Positions 10,838 through 23,150 of a stretch of 64,000 nt of DNA are shown here, piece after piece. Under the pieces are notes generated by a model that was given only the letters and a program-made list of their open reading frames with translations, was not told where the DNA came from and ran no database searches. The stretch covers positions 103,242,988 through 103,306,987 of the forward strand of contig NC_085140.1 of assembly GCF_024139115.2 (NCBI RefSeq). The letters run 5' to 3'. This DNA is from Armigeres subalbatus. Its lineage: Eukaryota; Arthropoda; Insecta; Diptera; Culicidae. Positions within the stretch are counted from its first letter, which is position 1. Every line of letters begins with the position of its first letter. The translations under genes and the position numbers were made by a program.

Positions 10838-11111
10838 TATTTCACGAGTTGTCTCAAATCGCACCAATTAAGGCTGTGTGGTCTTAATTTATGGATGTGA
10901 TACAAAAAATTCTGACGTTATTTCTAAAAATAAAACTAAGGGAGCGGTTCGGCACTTCATCCCACAGCTCCTATTTCCATCCCATCAAAAACAAAGCAAT
11001 GAAAAGGAATTTGGTTTATTTCTTATTTTCATGATTTTTTCACCAGTGAGCACGCTTGATAGCAAAAAGAAGCGACGAAATTGGTGCTGTATTTATTTGT
11101 TTTTCGATTAG
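10838..11111. other. No gene seen
   Basis: AT-rich sequence leading into the acceptor-like site at 11111. Confidence 0.35.
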
Positions 11112-11252
11112 ATGAATATAGGTTCAGTGAGATGGAAAACGGAACAGTTCCCCTATTTGATCTTTTCACTCAGATGAAGAGGCATTACACCTTTGTTCAG
11201 AATAAAAGCTGCGGGCGGAGGCCAACTTTATTGACCTCTGACTGCAAAGAAG
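11112..11252 (+). CDS. Candidate internal exon, unknown protein
   Basis: I do not recognise it. A pyrimidine-rich acceptor (TTTGTTTTTCGATTAG) precedes a 141-nt segment ending at the donor AAGAAG followed by GTAAGAG. One frame is open throughout and translates to pieces such as EYRFSEMENGTVPLFDLFTQ and SCGRRPTLLTSDCKEG, with balanced composition. The segment is not part of any repeat seen in the window. It lies on the same strand as the candidate exons at 3383 and 47011, but nothing links them. The splice signals could be chance in AT-rich DNA. Confidence 0.28.
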
Positions 11253-11337
11253 GTAAGAGCTCGTGACTTGTTCTCCGGTGTAAATGAAATACAATCAATC
11301 GGTGTTTCCATTATTGGTTGCACTGGTACCTGTTTCT

Positions 11338-11510
11338 GTTAGGGGGTGATTCAAATACGACGTCCTCTACTTTTCGAGATTTCTAGACCCCCCCCTACCC
11401 CCTATGTCACGCTTTTTTGTATACCTAGTACATGTACTGTTACAAAATCTTAGACCCCCTCCCCCCTAAAACCTATGACATCCTTTTTTTTTTAGACGGT
11501 GTCCAAAAAA
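11338..11510. repeat. Interspersed repeat-like block with C-rich runs
   Basis: The sequence begins AGGGGGTGATTCAAATACGA and contains two C-rich runs, each followed by a CTATGTCAC or CTATGACAT word. From memory, similar blocks are common in mosquito genomes. I see only one copy in this window, so the call rests on composition. Confidence 0.4.
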
Positions 11511-12176
11511 TTTTTTAGTCGGTGTCTAAATTCTCTCTGAAGCAAGAAGGGTTTTGGCAAAATAGTTCTTTTTATCTTTATTCTAATTTGTACATCTTAC
11601 TCGATTATTCCTTCAATATTGAAACAGGGAGGCTTCTTTGTATCAAATTAAAATTTTATCCTTTTATCTGTTATTTTTCATTCCACATTAACGCTTCCCC
11701 ACCTTGGCGATGAAATCCCCGGAAATATCAAAATAAACTCAGCTGCAGATGAAATGTTTAATTTCCACACGAACACCTTTCATCTCCTCTTGTATCTCTG
11801 ATCCCACGTCAAGATGCAATCTATCGGAGCACTTTTCCCAACCTTTCTCCCATCTTCTGACGACGGGGGTGTGCACCTCTTTTGGGATCAAACGCAGTTC
11901 CCAGTTCAGCTAACTGCATTGCCGCTTTCTTCAAACAATTTTGGCAATACAAGCAAGAATGCAACTCCGTGCCAGTTGTCTAAAGACGCGCGTGGGCGGG
12001 AGGTGTTGGATAAAATTTTAAGCATCGTTTCGGGGAAGATAATAAATCATATCGGAGCGAATAACCATCATGATGAGCTTCTGTCTTCCATTACCCCTCG
12101 TTGATTGCCACTGCATCTGCTTCCCGTCCTTCTCATTTCCCCGATTATTGCTATACCGAAAGGCCATGGCACTTTA
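11511..12176. other. No gene seen
   Basis: Unique-looking sequence. Frames present are short and not protein-like enough to call. Confidence 0.4.
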
Positions 12177-14540
12177 ACGTAAGCATATGCGGTATTTCGA
12201 AAAATTTCGTTTCAGGTGGTTCGAAACGAAATTCCGCGGAATTTCGCGGAATTTGAGCATGGCAAAATCTGATTTCTTGATTTCGTTTCGTTTCGTAAAA
12301 TTACAAAAATTTCGCTAGAAAAAACTAGTTTCTAACGAAATTTAACGGAATTTCGCGGAATTTCGAAACAAATTTGAACTTGAACCATGCTTTGTATTAT
12401 CAAAAAATTTGGCTGCGCCGCTGAACAAAATCATAAAATACAGATTTTTGATTTTACATTTTTTCTGTTATACAGCTTTTTCTATTAACGCTTATGTAGT
12501 AATCCCATTATGAGTCGACAAATGCGTGTTTAGTTTTCTTCTATGAAACGTCTTCAGTGTTTTGTTAGAAATATCTAAAAGAAAATGAGAAGTATCTTTA
12601 ACTATTCTATCCTAGGTTTAACAAAAGAGGATCCGACTCAATATTTAGAATGTCAGGCTTAGAGTATAAATTTAATTGATCATTAGATCAGTTTAACTTT
12701 GTTGGAGCGTCAAAGTCGTGGCGTGGATTCCTAGGGCCCTTGTGAAGTTTTCTTAGCGCCTCTTTCTTATTAAAGGCCAATTTCTTCACCTCTGCTTAGG
12801 CCTCAAAGCAGGTTTAAGCGCATGAGTAAGCACCGCTTAAGAGTTAGGAATGCCCTAAGGAAAACATAATGCAACGTTTTACGTTCAAGCAAAAATCAGA
12901 ATCTTACCTAAAGGTAAGCATAAAAAGTTCAGAGGATTGAAGGTACTTAACACAACAGTCAATATTCGGCGAATCTTCGAAATGTACGTACAGCCCCCAA
13001 GATTTAAATTTAAACTCTGTGATATTATTTGGCTTTTTGCACAATATGAGTGCAGAATCGATCGTGTTGATGTTGGTCATGCTAGCTGGTGTGGGAGAAT
13101 ACGAGATTAAAAAAATAATGTTTGCATCGAAGAGCACAAAATTATGTAGTGCAGAATCGATCATGTTGTAGAGGAATATTAATCGAAGCACATTGATTGT
13201 GCGTCGGGTTGATTTGAAACACGGGTTTCGTCTTCGGGTTTTCAAAATAACCTCGTTTAGTCGCTTACCAAGGCGGCTTCACATGAATTACCTATTCAAC
13301 TAACCAACTATTCCCGATTTGGTAATGCAGCAACTCAAATGTAATCAAATTCGGTTGTATATAAGTCCGAGTATAAGACACATAAGTTGTTGTGCATCAT
13401 GTGCTCGGGAAACTAATCTTCCTCTCCTAAATTGACTGTAAGGACGTGGCCAGCATCGTTGTTGATCATGAATTGGAAACTCCGAAGCAAGTAAAATGAG
13501 ATTTTTTTTTATCCCAAGCAGATTATTCAATTGGTAAGCTGTGCATTAGAGTGATTGAAATTTTGACTTTTTTGCCCCCCGATGGTTAAACGATTGCATT
13601 TGCCTTTTCATTAACCCACCTAAATTTTTTGCTAATTTGGATGTAAATTGAGTGAGCACGCGCGGTTTGAAGTTTGTATGAAAATTTCTACGAAAACAAT
13701 AACTTTAATGGAAAACCGTTCCCCAACGCTTCTCTTTAAGCTCTAACAACATATGAGTACATCGGCAACATAAGAAATTTTACAAGGAAACAGATAGTCT
13801 CTAAGTTATTAATGAAATACTGAATCGTGGGAAATTCAATTTAACACGTAAAAGAATAACATCAATATCATAACTTTGCTTCTAAACGAGAAATCGCTTC
13901 GGAACAACAACTGCCATTCAGCTTGAAAAGTATTCTGCGTAGGCAATGTGTTGATCATATTTAAATAGTTCATGGACCTCTCGGAACGATCTTCCACTTA
14001 AGGGTCAGTTTTCACAGCAATTCCCATACAAACTTCAAATGACGTGTGCACAGTCAAATTACATCCAAAATTGCTTAAAATTTAGGAGGATTATTAAAAT
14101 GGCATATGCAATCGTTAAAGCATCGGGGGGCAAAAAAGTCAAAATTTGAATCACTCTACTATGCATATTCGCTGTTTCTCGGCCAATCATATTTAGCAAC
14201 TACGATGTGTACAATTAATCAAGCTAAGCTACGCTATTTTTTACTATTTGTACAATATGTAAGGAACATTGCGGAGTCGTGAGCTTTTTCCATGCCTCAT
14301 ATGCACACACATATACAAGGACAAACTTACAACAATTTCTATTGTTGTTATTCTCTAAAAATTAAAATTTCGTTTCGTTTCGTAAAATTTCGAATTCAAT
14401 GGACCTTGATTTCGTATCGTTTCGAAATCTCGAAAGTAAATCTGTATTTCGTTTCGATTCGTTTCGAATCAACATAGACATTTTAAATTTCGTTTCGTTT
14501 CGTTTCGTTAGGAAAAAGTGTGTTATCGCATACCCTTACT
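12177..14540. mobile_element. Putative TIR element with TTTCG-repeat subterminal regions
   Basis: The left end reads GTAAGCATATGCGGTATTTC and the right end, reversed, GTAAGGGTATGCGATAAC. Both subterminal regions are filled with TTTCG/CGAAA words (12195-12370 and 14365-14510). This symmetry suggests one 2.36-kb element. The central part contains a 608-bp foldback element (13549-14156) and otherwise unassigned AT-rich DNA. No transposase was seen. Terminal identity is modest, so the outer boundaries are tentative. Confidence 0.5.
13549..14156. mobile_element. 608-bp foldback MITE with ~150-bp imperfect arms
   Basis: The left arm starts GAGTGATTGAAATTTTGACT and the right arm, reversed, GAGTGATTCAAATTTTGACT. 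Inverted similarity continues for about 150 bases, through the TTTTTTGCCCCCCGATG word and a TTTGAAGTTTGTATG word. TA flanks both ends (13547-13548, 14157-14158). It is nested in the larger TTTCG element. Confidence 0.85.
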
Positions 14541-16420
14541 ATAACGACTAGGGGGGGGGGGACTCGACCCCGCAAGCCATCATCGCAAGGGATGGGTGGG
14601 GTTCAGACATCGAGATGGATAACGCAAACGCCCCGCTTCGACGAATGGAATATTTGTGAAAAATGAATTGCATAACCGAGATGAGTTTTATTTTATTTGT
14701 TTTTTTTTCTGCTTTGCGGTTTTCGGTCTCGATTTGCTTCTTTTGACGGCGAAAACCACCGTTGGTCACTGCTCGTGGAGAACCTGTGTGGGTGGTCCAG
14801 CCGCCGAAGAGACTGATGTGAAGTACGCAGCGTAAGGGATCTAGTAGGAGGGAATGCTTTCCAATAAAAGTAAACTCTTTAACTGGATTAGAATTCGATT
14901 AAAGCGACTTGAATTTTCACGAGTTTATGAAAACATCAAGGGAGAGAACTGTTGCCAGTAATAAACCATAAACAAAATAGGTAACAAAAAAGGAGTTGAA
15001 CAAAAAGAGGTTGAACGAGTTGGACAGAATTTTGTTAAAATTCAAGTGACCCTAACTTCGTGTTGACAAATAAATCGATTTCTCCAGATATTGCAACGTT
15101 TGATAGGTATGAGAATTCATAAAACGTGTTTTCTAGTTTTATTTTCCAAGTTATTTGGTTGGTGTTAGCTACTCGTCACGTACGAAACTATGGTACCAAC
15201 CAAATGGAAAGAATACTGAAATCGATACAAGAAAATCTGCATAAGGAAAGGCCGCACTAAAAATGCCCATACATTTGAAATTGACCCAATTAACTATTTT
15301 ATGGTCGTGGCGTTTATTTTCCCTGCGGTGTTTGGTGTGATCAAACAGGGAGAAAGAATAATATTGCCTTCGTCCACAATAGGGAAGGGGTTTTCCGGGG
15401 TTCCGGTCCGGTAGAACGAACCACAAAATAATAGCCATGTGCGTCGATGCTGGAAAACAGTGGAAAACCCCGAAAAGAAAGAAAAGAAAAAAGTTTTTTA
15501 TTCTGTTTCAAAGGCGCGACTCCATGAATTAATCATTTCTCGCGTGGAGTTTCAAACGGCCGTAATCGATTTATTTTCGTCGTTGGGCGGTTATTTCGCT
15601 ACTATCGCGTTTCTGCAACAATAGACAACGACCGTTTATCAAAGGTTGTGACATCCATTCGTAGAATTTTGCGTAAATCCCGCAAGAAGAATCGATCATT
15701 TTGTGTCGTCGTTGCGCCTATTTGATTGTTGATAGCGCGTAAACGATGAACGTTGGAGGCGGCAACGAACGGTGGCTATATGTGGAACAACGCGGTGCTA
15801 GTTCCGTGCTATTCGTACGGAAATAGCTTGACTATAGTGCTTCAAGCGATGTGAAAGTTCTACAGAAGTATGACGAGAATATTGGAAAATGGAAAAAGGA
15901 GGTTGGGGGGGTCCATCATACCGCATCCATAATGCCTGTGGCTTTAATAATAAGCTGGGAAGGTACAAACTTTTCCACCCCATCAAATTCTTTACTTCAT
16001 TGACCGGAAATGCTTGTTGGATGATGGAAGCGTGAAAGCACAAACATTCAGCGATAATGGAGCACCGGAAAGGCTGATTAATATGGAAAATAAAATATTC
16101 AAAGATACTGCGATGTTATGAATCCCTGTATATTATTTTCACGCTATCCGCATGAATAGTTGTTATTAATTTGTTTTTGAATTTATCCAATTTGGCAAAA
16201 TTGATTATCAAAATTCATTTGTAGCTATCGAGATGAGCAAATGTGTAGTAAATGAGACGGTATGCATGTAAAATAAGTGTCCTGGATAGTAAACATCAAG
16301 GAAATGATTATTGTAATCTGCTCCGTAAACCTGAACTTATAACTAGAATAAATAATAAGAAAGTTTAGGTAACAAAATGACTGGGCTATAACGAACGTGT
16401 AACGTAGTATCAGTCTACTT
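14541..16420. other. No gene seen; poly-G run at 14551-14561
   Basis: An 11-base G run opens the stretch. The remainder is unique-looking sequence with moderately GC-rich portions (15340-15800) and no convincing exon or repeat. Confidence 0.4.
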
Positions 16421-16639
16421 CAGCGGTTCTCAACCTTTTTCTTGAGAGGTACCCCTTAGATCGTTTGCATTCTTTGAGGTACCCCCTATTTTTTCGCTGT
16501 AAATGAAAATAAAAGCAACTTATAAGATATATGAAAAACAAACCTGAACCCTAACGGGATATAAGACTCTCCAAAAAGTTGTCCGAAATTTTCGTTATTC
16601 CATGAAACTAATCTTATACATCAAGAAGCTTACTTCTTA

Positions 16640-17620
16640 CACACCTTCAAGGACTTGTGTTGAGCACTTTATGGATGTTTCTTAGCACCTTAAAAGGACG
16701 CTTCTAAGCATTTTAAAAGGAGGTTTCCGAGTCTCTTAAAAGAAGAATTCTGAGCCTTTCGGAAGGAAGCTTCCGAGCCTCCTGAAACGAGACTTCAGAG
16801 TTTCTCGAAAAAAGGCTTCCGAGCCTTTTGAAAAGAGGATTCCGATTCACTTGAAAGAAGGATTTTGAGCCTCTTGAAAGGTGTCTTCAGAACCTCTTGA
16901 AAGGAGGATTCCGAGCCTCTTGAAAGGAGGCTTCCGACCCTTTAAGGACTTGTGGAGACTTCCGAGCATATTGAAAGGATGCTTCTAAGCCTTTTGAAAT
17001 ACGGCTACCGAGTCTCGCCAAAAAGACCAGGTACACCGTCTTCGACCAGAGACCTAGCATGAGAAAACGGACAGGACACAACACCCAGTGGGGAATTTGT
17101 CGATTTGGGAAAGTTTTCTCCTTTCCGGGGCGGAATCGGACCTTGCTTGATGTATCCAACCGCATGGCCACGAAACCCACAAAGATTCTTAAAAGAAGAA
17201 TTCCGAGCCTTTTGGAAGGAGACTTCGGAGCCTCTTGAAAGGAGTCTTCCAAACCTCTTGAAAGGAGGCTTCTTTAAGAAGGCTTCCTAGCCTCTTGTAA
17301 GCAGAATTCCTAGCCTCTTGAAAGGAGCTTCTTGGAGGGGGGCTTACGAGCCTCTCGAAAGAAGGCTTCCGAGACCTTGCTTGACGTATCCAACCGCATG
17401 GCCATGAAGCCCACGAAGATTCTTAAAAATTCCGATCCTTTTAGAAGGAGGCTTCGGAGCCTCTTGAAAGGAGGCTTCTGAGTTTTTTTTTAAGAAGGCT
17501 TTTTAGCCTCCTGTAAGGAGAATTCCTAGCCTCTTGAAAGGAGACTTCCGAGTCTTTTGAAAAGATGGTTCCGAGTCGCTTGAAAGGATGCTTCCGAGCT
17601 TCTTGGAAGGATGCTTACGA
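16640..17620 (+). repeat. 23-bp minisatellite inside hAT-like copy 1
   Basis: Diverged units of the form GGCTTCCGAGCC followed by TCTTGAAAGGA, repeated every ~23 bp. Part of the array is itself duplicated, since the phrase CTTGATGTATCCAACCGCAT (17136-17155) recurs almost unchanged near 17378-17397. The TIR element at 17621 interrupts the array, which resumes at 19441. Confidence 0.85.
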
Positions 17621-19439
17621 CCCAAGTAACATTTTAAGTTTTATTATTTACTGCAAGGGTATTTCTATCCTACAACAATAAAACTATAATCAAAGCACTT
17701 GCTTCTTCATCGCTTACATCAAAACCTCTTGAAGAGTAGTATCTGCCCAGTTGGCCCACTCTTGCAATGGTTTTGAAGAGTCAATGTAAGACGGACTTCA
17801 AGATCGGAATATGACAACACGTGAACACGAACTCGGCATCAAAAACCTTTCGAAATGCATTTGAAAACTACTATAAAAGAAAATTGGCATCACAGAAAAC
17901 CTTTTTTAATCTACCTAATCTCAATACATGTGGAGTTCTCTAGATCTTGCTCTAATTTAGCAATCACATGAGCTAATAAAATACGTCCAGTCTCAACAAA
18001 TAAATATAGGTCTATTGCATATGAAACCATAGCATTCTAAAATCACATTTTCAAATGAAATAATCTTAATCATCGATAAAAATATTTAAAGCAGAGCTCA
18101 TGCATGGTGCATAAATTTTAGGTGCCGAGTTAGATTTATTGTGTCAAATGTTGCGAAACACCGATATAACTGATGCGCTCTCAGGAAACCCCGTTTTAAA
18201 CATTATTATTCGAAGCTGAAAATCAATGTTAAAATTGCAATTTTCTGCTAAATGGGTATTATTTGCTTTTTTTAATTATTCGTAGCTGATTCGCTTAGAA
18301 TATCGTATATAATCATGAATTACTGCATTATATGCTCTAATTTGAATACAAAGTATCTACTGGTGAGTAGTGAAAAAATATGGCGATGGCATCCGATATG
18401 ATTTTTTTGCGATCCATGTTTGTTTAAATTGCTTTGCTTCGATGAAATCAACTATAAAATCATTGTGTTAAGATGTGACATTTATAAAACTGATTTAAAT
18501 GCTGAACTGCTTATGTACTAGACCGACTGGTTGTTACAAATGCCAATTGGTTATTTTTCTACTTATATGACGACCATAATAAACGAGAATTTGACAGTTC
18601 AAGTTTTTCAATACAAAACAATAATAAAGTGTATGAATAGAAGTTATAGATTAAGACATCAAATTGATCATTTATTACACCTACACGTAAGTAAAACATA
18701 AAGTACTCCACTAGTTATCGCTCGCTTGTGATCAATCGGCAGCAAAAATGCATCTTCCCGTGGCACTGTGAAAGAAAAAGTGAAACGTTTGAGGTGACTG
18801 GGGCGAGTTACGCACCGTGTTTTTCTTCTGCCTTTAGTCCCTTTCCAATTTGTCACCTCGCGATTTTGGAAATGATAAATTCGATATCAAAATGATTGTT
18901 TTAGCTGAAAATGTGTCAGCATGCATATTGATAGTAAGCATGCAGCATGACAATATTTCAGGGCAATATCTGTAGTAAGAATAAAGTTTTCAGCTTCAAC
19001 TACTCATCTTCACTTGCCAACTAAAAATGCTTGTTTTTTCATTCAGTCAGAAACGCAGAGCTTATGTTTTATAAGGCTTTTTATGTAGCAACCACAAATG
19101 CCAATTGATCTAAAGTAAAACCAATTGTAACTTTTAAAGTTCCACAACGACTTTAAAGAGCATTTTATCATTACAAATAAAACAAACATCAAACAGTTCT
19201 AATGTTATTTCTCAGATGGGTTTAATCAAGGCATAGAGTACCCTAATAAATTTATATTCAAAATTTTATACTGTCTAGAATTTATTATTTGCTCCAAGAG
19301 GTTTTAACAACAGCCAGAAGATATATCATATTTTATGTGTGTTAAATGCTTTTTCTAAACTGAAGAGCATAACTATTGCTGCAATAAAACCACAATAAAT
19401 AACATTGAATGCTAAAGAGTTGTGTGAATGTTACTTGGG
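17621..19439. mobile_element. 1.82-kb non-autonomous TIR element
   Basis: Both ends carry the 13-bp terminal repeat CCCAAGTAACATT in inverted orientation (17621-17633 and 19427-19439). The 23-bp minisatellite flanks it on both sides, and joining the flanks restores TTACGAGCCTC, a wording present in the array at about 17343. This implies a 2-bp GA duplication. The interior is AT-rich with no transposase. I cannot assign a superfamily. Confidence 0.8.
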
Positions 19440-19440
19440 G

Positions 19441-19491
19441 AGCCTCTCGAAAGAAGGCTTCCGAGCCTCTTGAATTGAGGCTTCCGAGTTT
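19441..19491 (+). repeat. 23-bp minisatellite (resumed)
   Basis: Two units that continue the array broken at 17620. Confidence 0.7.
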
Positions 19492-22400
19492 TTTGCCTTT
19501 CTCGTATACAAAAGTATACGTAAAGGCTCTATGTTCGCTCTAAAAAAGAACTTTTTATAGGAGTCCCGGAGACCCAGAGTGTTATACACCGATCGACTCA
19601 GTTCGACGAATTGAGGTGATGTCTGTGTGTGCCCAAAATAATCTCACTCGTTTTTCAGACACTTATCCTTAACCGATTTGCTCGCAACAAGTTGCATTCG
19701 ACGCGGAATCTTGTCCCATTGTTTCGTATTGAAAATTGACCGAATCGGACTATGGGCTTCGGAGTTATGGCCAAAATATATTTTTTTACAACAAAAATTC
19801 TCACTCACTTTTTAGACACTTACTCTTAGCTGATTTACTCGCAACAAGTTTCATTCAACGCAGAATCATGTCCCATTGTTTCGTATTGAAAATTGGACAG
19901 ATCGGACTATGGGTTTCGAAGTTATGGCCAAAATCCACTTTTTCACATGAGAAACACGTACAAAATTCTCACTCATTTTTAGGCACTTATGCTTAACCGA
20001 TTTGCTCGCAACAAGTTGCATTCGACGCGGAATCTTGTCCCATTGTTTCGTATTGAAAATTGGCCCAATCTGACCATGGGATTCGGAATTATGGCCAAAA
20101 TATATTTTTTTATAAGAAAAATGCTCACTCACTTTTTAGGCACTTACTCCTAGCTGATTTACTCGCAACAAGTTTCATTCGACGTAGAATCTTGCCCAAT
20201 TGATTCGTAATGAAAATTGGCCCAATCGGACTATGGGTTTCGAAGTTACGGCCAAAATTCATTTTTTACATAAGAAACACGTACAAAATTCTCACTCATT
20301 TCTCAGGCACTTATCTTTAACGGATTGTCTCGCAACAAGTTGCATTCGACGCGGAATCTCGTCTCATTGTTTCGTATTGAAAATTGGCCCAATCGGACTA
20401 TGGGTTTCGGAATTATGGCCAAAATATATTGCTTTTATAAGAAAGCTGATTTACTCGCATCGGAGTAACTTTACAATCGGACTATGGGTTTCGAAGTTAT
20501 GGCCAAAATTCATTTTTGCCTTTCTCGTATACAAAGTATACGTAAAGGCTATATGTTCGCTCCAAAAATGAACTTTTTATAGGAGGCCCGGAGACCCATA
20601 GTGTTATATACCAATCGACTCAGTTCGACGAATTGAGGTGATGTCTGTGTGTTTATGTGTGTGTGTATATGGGTGTGTGTCTGTTCACAAAAAATGTCAC
20701 TCATTTTTCAGGCACTTATCCTTAACCGATTTTCCGCAACAGATTGCATTCGACGCACAATCCTATCCCATTGTTTCCTGTTGAAAATTGGCCGGATCGG
20801 ACTATGGGCTCGGAAGTTATGGCCAAAATACATTTTTCAATAGAAAAATCGCGAAAAAATGTCACTCATTTTTAGGCACTTATCCTAACCGATTTGCTCG
20901 CAACAAGTTGCATTTGACGCGGAATCGTGTACCATTGTTTCGTATTGAAAATTGGCTCAATCGGTCTATGGGCTTCCAAATTATGGCCAAAATACATTTT
21001 TTTACAAGAAAAGTTCTCACTCACTTTTTACACAGATAACAGACATCCAGGCTAGAACAAATTTTACTCAAAAAGCTGTGTAAATCAAAGTACATTAGAA
21101 TACTGACTGTGGCAATACGTCGTTTGGTGGCGCTAGGTGTCATTCATGGCGTCATGCGTACTAGCTGTCATATTTCATCAAACAAACATTGCGCGCCAAA
21201 ATGATACCAAACATGCCTCTTCCAGCACGTGATAACTGTTGATGTTTATTTTTCATGCACTATGGAACCAACAAGGTGAAAAAACAAACTATGCAAAACG
21301 CATTTTCGTACCTTCAAACAACCTTATTCAATTGCCAAGTAAAGTTTCTGCTACTAATGCCACTTCTCATATTGTTTAATAAATAAATGCTAATAATAGT
21401 ATTTTCAGATTGCAATTAGTTAAAATTGTTAAGTACTGTCAAAGAGAGATAGTGTTCCAAATAATTGATTACTGCCGGAAATGCTAGTTATATTCTTACT
21501 TATACACAACCTGAATTGAATAACTAAACGGAACATGAAAAATTGAAGAATCATGAATATACTTGAGCACAAATTATGGCCTTTTCATCCTTTTAGTGCT
21601 TCGCAGCTGGCTGTTACGATGACTGTGACCTAATGGAAAGGATGGTAAAGATTCAGAAGAAGTAACAATAATGAAAATACAAGCAAAGGCGGTAGCTGCT
21701 GTTCACAAAGTTTGACAAAGTTTAACGAAACATCTCAGGGAACATCTATAAACTTCATAACGTGGCCTGAAGTGTGAAAATTTATACAAAAATTCTAGAT
21801 ACCTAATTCATATACTAAGTGTAACATAGGAGAGAGGAGGTGTCATACATGATCATTTGGCGTTACGTAATTAATGGACCTTCCCTCATCACAAAACGAA
21901 CTATGCGCTCCATGATGGCAGAGAAATCGCTTGCGTAGTGTGAGAAAGAAACATCACATATGGAATTGAAAACAGAGTGAGGAGGAGGATCTGTTGTTTA
22001 TGTCTATGGTCTATTTTGACAGCTTCTTGATGAGAGAAACTATGCGATGCCAGCGCCTCCACGTGATTGCCACTTGTGTTGCGTTTCAAAATGTCCGTTA
22101 AATTCCTTACACACGATTGAGAACGGACTTGTATGTCTGTTCTCTGTGCTTTTTAGGCTCTTACTCTTAGCCGAAACACATACAAAATTCTCACTCATTT
22201 TTCAAGCACTTCTCTTTAACGGACTTACTCGTAGCAAGTTGCATTCATTCGGAATCTTGTTCCATTGTTTCGAATTGAAAATTTGCGGAATCGGACTATG
22301 GGATTTGGAATTATGTCCAAAAAACATTTTTTTTTTCAAAAAAAAATCTCACTCATTTTTAGGAACTAACCTTTAGCCGATTTACTCGCAACAAGCTGCA

Positions 22401-22562
22401 TTCGACGCAGATTTCGGTCCCATTGTTTTCTATCTAAAATTGACCGGATCGGACTATGGGCTCAGAAGTTATGGCCAAAATACTTTTTTTCATGCCAAAA
22501 GTGCTTAGAAATTACTCACTTGAAAAAAACGAGAAAGGCACCATCACCGCTAGGTGGATTAA
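19492..22562 (+). mobile_element. GCCTTTCTCG-terminus element(s) with ~160-bp internal tandem repeats
   Basis: The left end TTTGCCTTTCTCGTATAC and the right end AACGAGAAAGGCACC form an inverted TGCCTTTCTCGT terminus. A second left end occurs at 20516, so two copies or an internal duplication are joined. The body is a tandem array whose units begin CTCACTCATTTTT, pass through CTCGCAACAAGTTGCATT and end TATGGCCAAAAT. Units start near 19643, 19800, 19968, 20124 and 20291, again at 20697, 20862 and 21016, and after the nested element near 22190 and 22350. No transposase is present. A shorter relative lies at 1-414 and an end fragment at 35422. Confidence 0.75.
21031..22148. mobile_element. 1.1-kb TIR element with 7-bp target duplication
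   Basis: The terminal repeats are CACAGATAACAGACATCCAG and, reversed, CACAGAGAACAGACATACAA. The 7-bp sequence CTTTTTA is exactly duplicated at 21024-21030 and 22149-22155, and one copy belongs to the interrupted tandem repeat. No transposase was seen. The superfamily is unassigned; the duplication may be 8 bp with one change. Confidence 0.8.
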
Positions 22563-22574
22563 TCTGGGTTTTTT

Positions 22575-22805
22575 TTTTAAGAAGGTTTATTAGTCTCTTG
22601 GAAGGAGAATTCCTAATCTCTTGTAAGGATACTTCCGGGCCACTTGAAAGGAGACTTCCGCGCCTCTTGACAAGAGGCTTCCCAGCCTCCTGAAACGAAG
22701 CTTCGGAGCCTCTTGAAAAAAGACTTCCGAGTCTTTTGAAAAGAGGGTTCCGAGTCGCTTGAAAGGAGGCTTAAAAGCCTCTTGCAAGGAGGTTTCCGAA
22801 CTTTT
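22575..22805 (+). repeat. 23-bp minisatellite (right part of hAT-like copy 1)
   Basis: About ten diverged units of the same 23-bp repeat in the same orientation as 16640-17620. Confidence 0.8.
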
Positions 22806-22876
22806 AGATTCTAGATTGTATCTCGGAATCATATCAGATAGACTTTATTTAACATTTAAAAAAAAAAATATCCATT

Positions 22877-23150
22877 AAGACGCGCGGCTACAAAGCAAGA
22901 CCATGCTGAGGGTGGCTGGGTTCGATTCCCAGTGCCGGTCTAGACAATTTACGGATTGGAATTGTGTCGACTTCCCTGGGCATAAAAGTATCATCGTGCT
23001 AGCCCCATGATAAACGAATGCAAAAATGATAACCTGGCTTAGAAACCTCGCAGTTAATAACTGTGGAAGTGCTTAATGAACACTAAGCTGCTAGGCGGCT
23101 CTGTCCCAGTGTGGGGATGTAATGCCAATAAGAAGAAGAAGAAGAAGAAG
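22877..23150 (+). mobile_element. Feilai-type SINE, 5'-truncated
   Basis: The copy starts inside box A (AAGACGCGCGGCTACAAAGC), carries box B GGGTTCGATTCCC, and runs to an (AAG)n tail. The 7-bp duplication ATCCATT lies at 22870-22876 and 23151-23157. It differs from the full copy at 23776 by loss of roughly the first 25 bases and scattered changes. Confidence 0.9.

Noticed and set aside
10636..10905. 89-codon minus-strand frame
   Set aside because: It lies almost wholly within the palindromic MITE at 10644-10837.
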